Assembly (NCBI GenBank): GCA_000444245.1 | Contig: ATSW01011639.1 | Coordinates: 1-21,426 of the forward strand | From: Botryllus schlosseri | Lineage: Eukaryota > Chordata > Ascidiacea > Stolidobranchia > Styelidae | Reading direction: 5' to 3' | Length of the DNA: 21,426 nucleotides | Shown here: piece by piece, positions 1 through 10,157 of the stretch | How the letters are laid out: every line of letters begins with the position of its first letter | Position numbering within the stretch: the first letter of the stretch is position 1 | The notes under the pieces: model-generated | What the model was told of the DNA's origin: nothing | What the model saw: only the letters and a program-made list of their open reading frames with translations | The model's database searches: none | Program-made: the position numbers and the translations under genes

Positions 1-78
1 TAACATTAGTCTCTGTTCATGACGCTTCTTCCTATCTCATGATTTACTATTTCCATCGCAAAACAATCCGCTTTGCAG

Positions 79-248
79 ACAGAAGAAATGCTGAAGGAAG
101 TTTGCGATAACTTTGAAAACGACACTTCGGGATGCGCCGATCCGACCAATATGGAAATGGTAGTCACCGGGTCACAGCCCGTTCATTCTTGTTGCCCGTT
201 GAAGCAATGCAAGTGTAAGAGCCCGGGAATACTCAACTGCACGTATAG
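79..248 (+). CDS. Exon a: cysteine-rich module
   Basis: The acceptor is TTTGCAG ending at 78, and the exon starts in phase 0. It encodes a cysteine-rich stretch with HSCCPLKQCKC, the CC-x-x-x-x-C-x-C pattern of the protein. The donor is AG/GTACTT at 249. Reading straight through the donor gives a frame conflict with the next cysteine-rich block. Splicing out 249-306 removes it and aligns CTYSEDYACP with the paralogous CEFPDDYTCP of the large exon. An alternative donor at 243 keeps the same phase but aligns less well. Confidence 0.72.
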
Positions 249-3200
249 GTACTTGGAACAATCTCATTGCCGCATTGAACTCTGGCTACTGTACATGTGA
301 TTACAGCGAGGACTACGCTTGCCCGGCTAACTACACGACTGTTAAAGTGGAGGACGTTTCGGCGACCAACTGCTGTCCGAAATTTCGATGCGATTGCGAC
401 TGCTCGTCGCTGACATGTAATGAAGCGCAGGTTGCGAAGACAAGGTTTGAACTGCTATTTGGTTTCTTGCTTTGCTTACCCTCCAACGAGCAACCTTGTT
501 TCAACCCACAAATTCTCTCAAACCACCTGAAAATATCAAACCCAATATAAAAGTATTCGCGGTGCATTGACGCTGAAGCACTACCGATAAGAGTCTGAAC
601 TTTGAAGCTGGAATGACTGCAAATAAGCTAACGTTTTTTATGCTGTACAAGTGTTTAATAATAAATAAAATTTTAGAAGTACAGAATTTCAATATCGCAA
701 CAAACAATGTATCCATTAGTGTTGTCCAAAATTTGGAAAATCTCGAAAATGCCCAGTTTAATGTCTCATTCTATAGACTATTGATGAAAAAAAACAATGA
801 AAATGCAACAAGCTCACAGAAAAGGATTCGTGATTACTAGTCTTCTCGACGTTCTATGGTCGGCGACACCCGCACTCTTGGGCAGCTACTTTCAAACGCA
901 TTACCCGAAATCTTGATGAATTAATTTCCTGCGAGCTTTTTGCAGGCTCATTGTTGTTTTCAATCAATAATACATAGAATAACACATCACAAAGGAGTAT
1001 TTTTGAGATTTTTCAAATTTTCGACAGCACTAATATTCATATATTGGCGTTTTCTTTCATTTCGGTAGTCGTTGAGTGGAATGAATTTGGCAATATGTAA
1101 GTATAGTTAATTGTGATCGTGAGATTGATAGTGTTACCTTTCTGTAGTGCCAAGGTAGTCATTAATGGTGCCAAGGAACGAGCAGAAGTAATGCCGTGAA
1201 TTTCTACTCGTAAGCAGAAGAAGCAATTTCTGAGTCATTTTGGAACTACTCGAAGTAGAAAAAGTGTGGTCTGAAAATTACTGGAGCAAGTAGCTTGAAA
1301 ACGTAGAATGGGATATAATAATAAAGCACAAGTGATTTTCTTCGAAATGGCAACAAAAGGTATAATTTGTAATGAATAATAGCCCTTCGAGAGGGTGCAA
1401 TTTTCAATATTATATTCTGTTGCAGTGCAGTAATTCATTGGCTACATCACCCGGTTATTATGCAAATTCAACTCACAAAAGTAATGTAAATCTATTGTAA
1501 CGCTGCTTTCCACTTGACAGAATAGAGAATGTGAAAAGTAATAAGTTTAACTTTAAATTCTGCTAAAGAATTGGAGTTGGTCTAAAATCATCAATGCGTT
1601 AGTACTCCAAAAACAGAAGTAACCCACATCGTTACTGACTCCCTCTGAAAATGGCGAAGCTGTGGTCTTTTCAAGATTTCCTCAAACTTTTTTCAATATC
1701 TAATCAGCATTTTTGTCGGTATAAAGTCTATAATGCTACCGAATATTGTGCACAAAGTAAATTTCCTTGATGATATTAGGAATTCTTTTCGACAGCCTGG
1801 ATTATTCTCATACCTGCTCAGTCTATCTGTCAATGGACTTATGTTTTTAAGGGACAACGAGTGCAATTGCCAATGCGAATGCGACAACACTAAGTGCCCG
1901 ATTGCACCGACTTGCGGGCCGAACCAGGTTCTACGAACAGTGGGAACTTCGCACGGAGGCTGCTGTCAAGAGTATAATTGTGTCTGCGACACGTCAGCTT
2001 GCCTTAAGAAACCAGCGCCCAATTGTAACGAATATCAGGACACGGTAAGATAGTATCCCGCATGAAGACTATGTTTTGCTATGCTCAATCTTTGATTATG
2101 AACTTTTAAAACCATCTTCAACTACTTGGAATGCTTCTGCAACTAGCCCTGGGTAGGTCACTTATGTTAGAGGATTATAAGATTAGATTTGACTTTAGTA
2201 TCAATGTCTTGGCAGTCGGATCATTCAATCATTCAATTTCACCCTTGATGCCCACAGGCATTAGTATACAGTTATTGTGAGGCTTTTATAGTTGTTTAGT
2301 TAATNNGNTACCCATGCCATCAAGAAATGTCGGGATCTATTTAATGAGGATCTGGGTATTCTTGAAAAGTCTCTGTTACTGTTGTCTGCCGATTTATATT
2401 TGTGCACACAGGGCCTGGTATACTGGAACTTTGATCAATCAATCAGTTTTATTAATATTTTCATCGTTTAAAAACACCACAAAACAGCGATACAATGTAA
2501 AGATAGGAGGGTGTCGAAACAACTTGTAGTAGTCTTTAAGATCAGACACCCACCTTGGCGTAGGCGAAGTAAAGAAGACGCATGCACACTGAATGAAAAT
2601 GCAGATAATATAAGACGCAAGTCACAAAATGAGGGGGCGGAAGGCGAGGTCAATGTTAGGTTGTGGTCCGGTAATTCTGAAGGCTGGCTAGTATTCATTG
2701 GCCTTTATGCCAAGTTTCGTTTTTCTGTTAATAATTTTCATTTCAAAACATCACACGATTCAGGCGATATTAAAATCCTAAAGTCAAAATGTCTCAAGGC
2801 AGTGTTTTCTTGAGCACCTGCCTCAGCCTACAAATAGCAAAGTAATACATAATTTTTTAAACTATCGTGTTGTATTGAGTCTCTCGGAGGTACAGAACTT
2901 CACTGTGCAATTGAATAATATATTCATATTGAAATAAACCATTATATTTTTGGATGACACTGACACAAGTAAGGGGTAATCGTCAGCAAGTAGTAGAGAA
3001 TTAAAAAGAACATTGTTTATCAACAATTGTACCACCAAATATGATATGATTGGCATGGAAATAATAACAGATGACATAACCTTTGAATATGTATTATTCA
3101 ATTGTATTGCGGTACAAAAATCGCTGCGGTGCACGCCCGTAGATTTCTTGAAAGTTTTCCGCCTTTATTTCAGTATATGGTAACGGCTAATGGGTGCTGT

Positions 3201-6200
3201 GAAGAAGAATTTTGCCGCTGCAAAAACGCTTCCACGATGGGAGAAAGTTGTACGGAAAAATGTGACGAGGGCCACATCCTGAAATTCAGGGATACCGACA
3301 GCAAATGCTGCGGGTATTGTGAGTGCAACAGCTGCGTCACAAGCGACGGGGTTTATGCTGTAAGTAGCTAGTTATCGAAATATGTTCATTTTACCAATGT
3401 TCCTTACACCTACACTCAAGTGATTATGTTATATGACTAGTATTTTGTGCTATATGCGTTATTAAGCATGAGTTTTTAGATATGTGCCGGGTAAATAACA
3501 TAGATAATAACTAGAAATGTAGCCACACAGATTTTTTGCGATTAGATTTACTGAATTCACAGAACTTGGAAATTGATGTAAATTGTGAATTAAAATGAAA
3601 TGCAACAAAAGTCAAGTTCAATTCGTATCAAATCAGAGTTTTTTCTCATAAGTATCGGAATGGCAGATACAGGTACACCAAGCTTTGTCAAGTCCGAGTC
3701 CAAGTCAACGAGCAGAGAGTCGAGTCCAAGTCATGGTAATATGACTCGGGTCCGATTCCCAGGCAGTCAGTCCCAGTTCTCAGTTTCCAGTTGAAGTCTT
3801 GGTAAATCCACTTTTTATAACTCTTTTGGTGATATCGAATGGTTCGCATTTATAATAAACTAATTTCCCTCACTTTGTGCAGTTTCTGGTCGCATTTTCA
3901 AGTACCAGTACCAATAGACAAAATCCCAATAGTGTAGTTACTATTCTGCGAAATTACAATGAAATGTCGGTCTTGGCCGTCTGAATCTCGAGTCATATGA
4001 CTTGGCTCGAGTATATGCGCAAGGACTCGAGTCAATACACAGATTGACTCGGTTCGAGTCGAGTCATCAGAAATTCGTGACTCGAGTCGGTCTCAAGTCG
4101 AGTCATTGCAACCTTGCTTACTGACACATGTCTTGCAGCCCGGTCAAACTTGGTCGACCACCAACAACTACTGCACAGTCTCCAAAATTTGTTCCGAGCG
4201 TCTACAAACTACTGATGGTTGCCATGCGGTCGACATTGTCCGTAACGACAGCAACGTTTGCGGTTCGATCGAAGCCTACAGGGTAAACTGCATGGAAGTG
4301 GAAGAAGCGAAAGTGTCAGAGCGTCTCTCGAAATACACGTGTTGCGACCAATTTGAATGTGTCTGTACCAAAAACGCCACCAAGCTGGCGGAAGCATGTA
4401 ACCGGCAAGCCCCGAATTGCTCGATATATCGACAGTCCGTTTATCTAGATTTCTTCGAATGCTGCGCTCAGTACGAATGTGAATGTAAGCCGTGTGAATA
4501 CATCTGTCCGACTGGATTTGCGCCAACTAAGCAGTCGACCATAAATGCTAATACTGACGGGTGTTGCTTTGATTACATATGCGAATGCGACACTTGCTTT
4601 ATTGAGAACCAAAGCCCTCTCAATCTTGGCGGAATTTGGAGCGAAGAAACNCATCCAGGCTGTCTCGTCAATCACACTTGTACNAAAGTAGANGGAGAGT
4701 GTAAAACTGTTATCACAGATCCGTCAACATCGTGCGGTACTCTCGCCGCGTATCAATCTAGCAATTGCGCGGTACCATATCAGAAAGCCTTGGCTTTGAA
4801 CACCTACGATCCGAACAATCCATGTTGCGTGCAGTATGAATGCGTCTGCAACGACGATAACGTTTGTCCCGTCGATGGACCTGTGTGCACTGCTAGTGAG
4901 CGGAGAGTGGCAGTGGCAAAGATGGCTGGCACCGGTGGATGTTGCGATACGCACACCTGTGTTTGTAAGAGCAAAGGTGAATTGCGACGCATATGCGAAT
5001 TTCCCGATGATTACACCTGCCCGGAGGAGGGGTATGAGGCTGCGAAGGTATTTGCGGTATTAATTTTAATAGGCTTCGATTTCACAATAAAAATGTGTTC
5101 ATTTTGCCAAATATTTTCGATCAATCATGGTTGTAGCCAAGTCACAAGTCAATCTCTCTTTTATAGTTTTGACTCGAGTCAAGTCGAGTCATTCTCAATT
5201 CACCACAGAGTCGAGTCCGAGTCCAAGTCAGGGCGTAAAGAGGTCCGAGTCATAGTGTTTACTGTTCAGTTTTGATTTTCATCCAGGTCAATCCGCTTTT
5301 TTGAACCGTGCTCAAGTGATATAGAATGGCTCACGTTCACAATATCGTAATTTTCCTCACTCCTAACAGAGTCTGGCCCGTTAATATTCTACAATGAAAT
5401 ATGTGTCTTGGCCGTCCTAGTCTCGAGTCATGCCCAATGCCTCGAGTACAAGTCGAGTCAACACACAAATTGACTCAAGTCGATTCGAGTCAGTTTACGC
5501 ATTTGAAAAAATGACACGAATCAAGTCGAGTCACCAAAAAAATGTCGGTAGGGTCATTACGACTCTGATCTCAATCATTAGCAAACGTCAGTTATCGCAA
5601 CAAACAATATATGCATCTTGCTGGAAGCTATTGTTTGTTGACGCATTAATTTTGTGTGATTCTTTCGCCGTGAGCAGTGCTGGATATTTTATCCAGGACT
5701 ATTGATCTGCTCTTGCATTGATGAGGAATTTTTATTGTTATTATTGCCATTATCGTGATAAGCATTGTTGTTTATTGGTCCAATTTTTATGTCAAGTGAA
5801 ATGTATCCATGGCCGATGATTGTAGTTTTGGTTTGGTTGTGTAGCTGTAACCAAAAATCGTCAGTAACAAACTAGTTCTACTTCTAGCACTACTGTTATT
5901 TCTGTTCATTCACTCACTCATCTCTGCACCCTACATACACACATTACACATATTTTTAACTATGAAATAAAAATTTTAATTGGCTTATATTCGTTAGAAT
6001 TGAAACAAATTTGGCGTGCAGCGTTTTTAAGGGGACCTGATAATTTAATCAGTGAATGGCTGAAATCTGGAAAAAAAGTTAATTTTGAACAGTCCTGTAC
6101 ATCTACTTTCTAATATCATCTTGTTATTCAAATTGCTTCTCGAAGGTACAGAACTTCAATATACCATTGCATAGTATATTTATATTAAAATTAACCCTAA

Positions 6201-9200
6201 TATTTGGCTGACTCTCGTCAGTGGTAATCGTCAGCAACTAGTAGAGAATTGGAAAGAACATTGTATATCAACAATCGTATCACAAAATATGACGTCACAG
6301 GCATGAAATTTCAAATAGGCTGGGTGAAAGAGAGAGCTTTAGCTTAATGTATTATTTTTAATTGGTACGCAAACTTCTTCTTGTTGTTTACTAGTAGGCT
6401 TTTTCTCTGCTTGAACTTGTTATTTACAGCAAAATTCCCCACCATTAAAATTCCGCAGCACTTCAACTCATTCGGGCTGTCAAACCCAAACAAACCGTTT
6501 TGTCTTGCGGAGAAAAAAATGGGGGTGCAGACTAGATGACCTTACTGAAAGGCTGTATCTCCATCGTCAAAGCATTTCGATGATGCAAGTAAAAATAGAT
6601 CTGATCTCTCTCGCTCTCTTCACAGGTTGATTCCACGGACGCCTGCTGTCCGAATTTCACTTGCTCCTGTGACCCCAGCCGTTGTGTGAGACCAAGCACC
6701 GAATGTCCACCTGGTCAGCGACTCGTTGAAGAATCCACGTCAGGATGCTGCCCGACGTACAGATGCAAATGCAGCAAATGCTTGTCGAAGGGTGTGGAAC
6801 ATGAGGTTTGTGAATTGAGAGTTATAACTTTATGACACCATGGTTCTGATACTATAGATAGATAACATACAGATAGATGTGAAACACGTGCCAGCACGGT
6901 TGGGCAACCAGATGCAGCTAAAGTGGTTTTGAATGAAAGCTACTGTCGCACTGAATCTAAAAAAATAAATTAGAAACCAGTCTGGACATTGCACTGCCAA
7001 AATATCCCTCTTAAAAGACAAAAATTACCATTGTTTCGAATAATCGCATCGTCATAATACAATGACCTATTGTGGCGTTCCGATTGCTCTCACCGACACC
7101 AATTTCTATTCCGCTCTGGTTGTTCGACTGTGCAGTCACATGTTGGGTGTCTATCAGTAGGTCACTTATCTATACTGACACATAATTGCAAGCTGCACAA
7201 GGCAATTTTTTGTATGAATTCGGAGAAGCATACGCAGCGCATATCACTTTCAAGTGTATATTGACTGAAAATAACTCATTTATCACGACCATGGTCTTTT
7301 GGAATGATGTTATCGTGACAGCAACTTGTGTGGAAAATAGAATTTCCCTTCCAAATTTCAATAATGACTATGCCAATGAACATAGCAAGAAATGTATGGT
7401 GGCATGTCACAGAATAAAATACATTGAAAGGTTTGAAAGCATATTTATCTTGTATGATTTTGCTGGCACTTGTCCTGATTTAGCCACACTTATTTACCTC
7501 AGTTTACATCAGGGTTTTGTATTGTATTGTATTGTATTCCGTTGGATTGAAATTATTGATATGGTATTACTGTCATAATCTGGTGACGGTTGATAAATCA
7601 ATCTGCGATAATTGTTGATTAGGAAACCACTTTGTAAACATATCCTCTTAGCCATAGTTTTTAAAATTGTGTGTTCTAAATGTTTGTTGATGGATTTCAA
7701 AAGGCAATGTCTGTACCCAGATGGGCACCAGCTGGATGGAAGATTGCCAAAATATGACATGCTCGAAAACCGCCGATTGTCCCACCATAACAACTGAAGC
7801 GTACAATTGCCCTGCATTCAACGAAACTTTGTGCACAGACGTAAGTTGCATCGTGACGTCACCATCGAAGTAGTTGCATTATGCTATACGTTTTTCAGAG
7901 AGGCGGTATCGTTCAAATTCGTGACGACACACATGGGTGCTGCAAGGAATGTAAGTCACTTTTTAAAACTCGCGATTGTGTGGCAAGGCAAGCTTTTGAT
8001 AAACATTTTTTAATCAAGGTCATAGGTACTGAAAAGTTACAATAAATCTACACTTCTATGTTCTTTAAATAGTTGGAAAGTTCCTAACCAAAAATCCATG
8101 ATTTATTAACTGTCATATCCATTTTTATTGACGAGAATTCCGGATCGTTCTGATTCTGTGAACAGATGTAAGTCCATTATATTCAAATCATAAATATTTA
8201 CTAATTGGTCAGAAATCTGATAATGGGGTTACTACGGCAAGAAGCTACTCGTTCAAAGATCTTAATAATAGTAATCAGCTATATATAATATAATCCATGA
8301 TGAAATCGCCATGCTTCAAACCAGTTGGTATCACTCATTAACTTCGATATTGCCAACACTCAGCAAATTCGAGCCACCACCAATTCGAACATTTGTATAT
8401 CATTTCTTATCATTTAACAAGAAATTTATGTCACAAATTTTCCGGATTTAATATTTGATCCCACTCATAAATTGCAGTAAAATATTATAATGCCATCTGC
8501 ATAGTTCCTTCACTGGCGCCCATCATCATTTATGATATGTTTTGGGCAATACTTTGAATGTAAAATGCCAGCTATGTGGTGCATGATTAAGGATTGCATT
8601 AGCAGCGTAGCTCCAACTTTTATCTTCACCCTCTTGAAATCCTTTGTTATTAAAAGTCCATTCTTAATTTGGTGATAAATTCCTTTTATCTCCAGTGTGT
8701 TCAAAACTGTCATAGTAATCCATCTAAAGGTTATTGAATGCCAGTATCCTTGCGTGCCTTAAATTTTGTTGTCATATGACGGTAACACAAGCAAGTTTCA
8801 CAATTCGGGAATGCATCTTCATAACACGCTCGTTGACCATTTCAATTTTAAAAAATATAGGGTACTTTGGCTCTAGAATTCAGTGGTATTATTTGAGTTT
8901 CTAATGGGATTGAAGGTAAGCTTCTTGCATAGACAATTTCAAGCAACAGCTTGACATTTTATGTTGCCCAAAATGTATTTGCAATGACCTTTTCTCTGGT
9001 ATTCTTGCAAGTGGGGCCCCAAAATCCAGATAATACAGGATAAATAACATTCTTGTTGACTTCAGATGTAAAATAACTTACATTTACTATGTTTGAAGGT
9101 AAGGATGCTGATACCCCTCTTTGAAATTTAGATTTTCGGCGACTTATTCAAACTTTGTCTCAATAAGTTTATCGCCTGTTTTAAGACCAACTGTATATCT

Positions 9201-10157
9201 GACCACTGATTTTTTTACAGGTTTGCTGTGCAGATATCAGGAAAAGCAAGAGTTTGTCAATCGTACCATCAATGGCGTAAACTGCACGACCGCAGACAGG
9301 ATAAATGTTGGGACTTGCACAGGCCCATGCCCGACGATAATTGATCATAATCCGTTGACAGGAGCGATTGAACGTAAGAATTCGTTTTAGTGCTAGGCGC
9401 GAGGATACAAATACCTGAATCGTATATTAATTCTGATGACTCTAGTTGAGTAGTGAAATCTATCTCTTTTATGAGGGAAATTGTCATAAGAACTTTTGAA
9501 AAAGAATACACCGACTCATGATATACATATCACAGAAGGAAGGTGCAAATATATCCTTGTTTAAGGCTTTCTTGCACAATCCCTTCATGCTATCCCGGTA
9601 ATGCTGAGCGCCAAGCGGATAAGTCATGGATACCAGTGTTACTAATCAGGTCTTTGGTCTGAACCAGCCGTGGATTGAACCCACGAGCTACCGATCAAGA
9701 AGCCGGACGCTTCACCAATACGCTATCTTGCATGAATACCTCCTGCATTACCGTGACTGAAAATATATTTCCGAAGATTGTAGTGTCCTGTGACATTTTA
9801 TATAATCGCTAAGATGCATCCTGCAATTTTGAAAGGAGCTGGAAGAAACTACTTGGCCTACTGGAGTAGTTTCAGATTTTTCATTTTCACCTTCCACTGG
9901 AAGTAGTTTTGACAAATCTTGGAAATTGAAAATTCAGAACTACTTTTCAAGCTTGCCTGTTGAAAATGTGACATCGATTCTGTGATTCATACCATGGTTA
10001 ACGTGATATTTACCGGATATCTCGTTTGATTACAGCAAAATGTGCATGCTGCAACCCGAGAGTTGGTCAAAACTCCGCAGTTTTTGTGTGCGACGATGCC
10101 TCCCAAGATATGGGAATGATTGATGTAGTGACAAGTTGTAGTTGTTCCGGACATTGA
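79..10157 (+). CDS. 3' part of a secreted mucin/VWF-like cysteine-rich glycoprotein gene (ten exons, partial)
   Basis: The exons are 79-248, 307-444, 1852-2044 (possibly from 1822), 3174-3359, 4139-5047, 6626-6805, 7721-7840, 7899-7950, 9221-9373 and 10036-10157. All have GT/AG borders and compatible phases. The total is a multiple of three and gives about 740 residues plus TGA. The product is a chain of cysteine-rich modules with the recurring pattern CC-x2-(Y/F)-x-C-x-C, as in the C-terminal halves of gel-forming mucins, otogelin, hemocytin and von Willebrand factor. A VWC-like module and a CTCK knot follow. In that family the CTCK forms disulfide-linked dimers and the protein is secreted. 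Many N-x-S/T sites suggest heavy N-glycosylation. No VWD domain or signal peptide is in the window, so the 5' part lies upstream and the family member cannot be fixed. Family-level call: high confidence. Orthology: unknown. Confidence 0.85.
249..306 (+). other. 58-bp mini-intron
   Basis: Donor GTACTT and acceptor GATTACAG. It is inferred because the flanking cysteine-rich blocks are in different frames and splicing restores a module that aligns with a paralogous one in exon 4139-5047. The same length (58 bp) is seen in the intron at 7841-7898. Confidence 0.68.
307..444 (+). CDS. Exon b: cysteine-rich module
   Basis: The acceptor is GTGATTACAG ending at 306. The frame encodes EDYACP, then TNCCPKFRCDCDCSSLTC, another CC-x-x-F-x-C-x-C unit. 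The donor is ACAAG/GTTTGA at 445, leaving phase 2. The junction with the next exon falls inside a module, as at several other borders of this gene. Confidence 0.72.
445..1851 (+). other. Intron, 1.4 kb, no recognised element
   Basis: AT-rich sequence with no convincing coding frame on either strand. Around 676-710 a short stretch (GAAGTACAGAATTTCAATAT) resembles the start of the MITE family at 2883-3122 and 6138-6372, but I could not follow it further. Confidence 0.5.
1852..2044 (+). CDS. Exon c: cysteine-rich modules
   Basis: This exon encodes DNECNCQCECDNTKC, then GGCCQEYNCVCDTSACLKK, and ends at a GTAAGA donor (2045) in phase 0. Two acceptors fit the phase: TTTTTAAG ending at 1851 and CCTGCTCAG ending at 1821. 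The later one gives a module length closer to its neighbours and is preferred. The earlier one adds ten residues but has the better pyrimidine tract. The first module here has single cysteines where others have the CC pair. Confidence 0.75.
2045..3173 (+). other. Intron, 1.1 kb, containing a MITE
   Basis: It contains three ambiguous bases near 2305-2308 and the MITE copy at about 2883-3122. The MITE ends about 50 bp before the next exon. The rest shows nothing I can assign. Confidence 0.55.
2883..3122. mobile_element. MITE copy A with terminal inverted repeats
   Basis: The left end carries GTACAGAACTT, then CAATTGAATAATATATTC. The reverse complement of the right end carries GTACCGCAATA, then CAATTGAATAATACATATTC, so the ends form an inverted repeat with a 13-base exact core (CAATTGAATAATA). 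The internal mark GGGGTAATCGTCAGCAA recurs in copies B (6138-6372) and C (about 16985-17100). At about 240 bp with no coding frame it is a non-autonomous DNA element. Exact ends and target duplication were not resolved. Confidence 0.72.
3174..3359 (+). CDS. Exon d: cysteine-rich module, phase 0-0
   Basis: The acceptor is TTTATTTCAG ending at 3173 and the donor GCT/GTAAGT is at 3360. The exon is 62 codons and symmetrical (phase 0 at both ends). It completes the module begun in the previous exon (ANGCCEEEFCRC) and carries a second (SKCCGYCECNSC). It ends in GVYA, which joins PGQTW of the next exon to make the usual opening of a VWC-like module. Confidence 0.85.
3660..4128 (+). repeat. GAGTC-rich dispersed repeat, copy 1
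   Basis: The ends are dense in GACTCGAGTC-like and CGAGTCCAAGTC-like words. The middle shares ordered blocks with copy 2 at about 5165-5560: TGATATxGAATGG, TTTCCCTCACT-like, ACAATGAAAT, and GTCTTGGCCGTC followed by CTCGAGTCAT. The same order and orientation show one element family rather than simple sequence. No coding capacity. The right end stops about 10 bp before the acceptor of the large exon. GACTCGAGTC is itself a palindrome, so the ends can fold back. Confidence 0.72.
4139..5047 (+). CDS. Exon e: large 303-codon block of tandem cysteine-rich modules
   Basis: The acceptor is CATGTCTTGCAG ending at 4138 and the donor GCGAAG/GTATTT is at 5048, phase 0 at both ends. The exon encodes at least five CC units (YTCCDQFECVC, ECCAQYECEC, DGCCFDYICEC, PCCVQYECVC, GGCCDTHTCVC). 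A second VWC-like opening (NLGGIWSEE) lies in the middle. Three N bases give unresolved residues. It is much longer than every other visible exon, so several modules are fused in one exon here while neighbouring modules are split by introns. Direct copies of a GAGTC-rich repeat lie close to both sides. Confidence 0.9.
5165..5560 (+). repeat. GAGTC-rich dispersed repeat, copy 2
   Basis: A diverged direct copy of the element at 3660-4128, starting about 120 bp after the donor of the large exon. It keeps the GAGTC-rich flanks and the internal ACAATGAAAT and GTCTTGGCCGTC blocks. Divergence is clear, so the two are old insertions or an old duplication. Confidence 0.7.
5561..6137 (+). other. Intron interior with no recognised element
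   Basis: AT-rich, with no exon-like cysteine-rich frame and no repeat recognised beyond the copies on each side. Confidence 0.45.
6138..6372. mobile_element. MITE copy B (same family as 2883-3122)
   Basis: It shares with copy A GGTACAGAACTTCA at the left, GGTAATCGTCAGCAA in the middle, the following AGTAGAGAATT and AAGAACATTGT blocks, and an ending related to AATTGGTACGC that mirrors the left end. Length is similar (about 235 bp). Orientation is the same as copy A. Confidence 0.72.
6626..6805 (+). CDS. Exon f: cysteine-rich modules, phase 0-0
   Basis: The acceptor is CTCTTCACAG ending at 6625 after a long CT tract, and the donor GAG/GTTTGTG is at 6806. The 60 codons encode DACCPNFTCSCDPSRC and SGCCPTYRCKCSKCLSKG. 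The exon completes the module started at the end of the large exon (EAAK joined to VDSTDACC). Confidence 0.88.
6806..7720 (+). other. Intron, 0.9 kb, with a short ATTGT microsatellite
   Basis: It holds a short (GTATT)n run near 7516-7540. A 130-codon open frame at 7186-7578 has no module, motif or composition like the exons and is not called a gene. Confidence 0.5.
7721..7840 (+). CDS. Exon g: VWC-like module, first part
   Basis: The acceptor is CTGTACCCAG ending at 7720 and the donor GAC/GTAAGT is at 7841. The 40 codons are MGTSWMEDCQNMTC and onward to FNETLCTD, phase 0-0. They continue CLSKGVEHE of the previous exon, giving the G-x-x-W-x-x-x-C spacing of a VWC module. The reading frame differs from the longer, non-coding frame that overlaps it. 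Confidence 0.82.
7841..7898 (+). other. 58-bp mini-intron
   Basis: Donor GTAAGT, acceptor GTTTTTCAG, both close to consensus. It joins two halves of one VWC-like module in phase 0. Confidence 0.8.
7899..7950 (+). CDS. Exon h: 52-bp micro-exon closing the VWC-like module
   Basis: The acceptor is GTTTTTCAG ending at 7898 and the donor T/GTAAGT is at 7951. It encodes RGGIVQIRDDTHGCCKE plus the first base of a cysteine codon, the GCC-x-x-C end of a VWC module. It is separated from the previous exon by an intron of only 58 bp. Confidence 0.82.
7951..9220 (+). other. Intron, 1.3 kb, with a possible decayed coding fragment on the minus strand
   Basis: At 8510-8713 the minus strand encodes a 66-residue frame rich in K, I, L and H. 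Just upstream on the same strand, at about 8735-8825, is another open stretch containing FPNCETCLCYRHM in a different register. Together they look like remains of a protein-coding mobile element, but I cannot name a family. The rest is unremarkable. Confidence 0.35.
9221..9373 (+). CDS. Exon i: CTCK domain, first half
   Basis: The acceptor is TTTTTTTACAG ending at 9220 and the donor C/GTAAGA is at 9374. The frame runs from LLCRYQEKQEFVNRT to VGTCTGPCP and on to GAIE. The cysteine spacing C-x-x-C after V-x-x-G-T-C-x-G-x-C matches the start of a C-terminal cystine knot as in VWF and gel-forming mucins. Confidence 0.88.
9560..9740 (-). mobile_element. tRNA-derived SINE, minus strand
   Basis: On the minus strand an A-box-like AGCGTATTGGTGAAGCG (9709-9725) is followed at tRNA spacing by an exact B box GGTTCAATCC (9672-9681). 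A non-tRNA body then contains CTTGGCGCTCAGCATTA. The acceptor ends do not pair as in a functional tRNA, and the body continues past the tRNA-like head, so this is a SINE in the last long intron of the mucin/VWF-like gene. Its ends are not precisely defined. Confidence 0.65.
10036..10157 (+). CDS. Exon j: CTCK domain, second half, and stop
   Basis: The acceptor is TGATTACAG ending at 10035. The frame encodes KCACCNPRVGQ, then VFVCDD and TSCSCSGH, then TGA. The CxCC, single C and CxC groups are typical of a CTCK. The last cysteine found a few residues after CxC in most family members is absent, because the protein stops after SGH. Confidence 0.88.

Noticed and set aside
241-306. Apparent frameshift between two cysteine-rich blocks
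   Set aside because: A 58-bp GT/AG intron at 249-306 restores the frame in the correct phase and makes the module align with a paralogous one. Another intron of the same length exists at 7841-7898.
3680-5550. CRISPR-like or regulatory array from repeated GACTCGAGTC words
   Set aside because: The words are irregularly spaced and diverged, and belong to two homologous copies of one longer element in eukaryotic introns.
7186-7578. 130-codon ORF in an intron
   Set aside because: It has no motif, no family resemblance and intron-like composition, and lies between two well-supported exons of the same strand.
9660-9740. Minus-strand tRNA gene
   Set aside because: The B box is good, but the A box is weak and no cloverleaf closes. 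The sequence continues as a SINE body.
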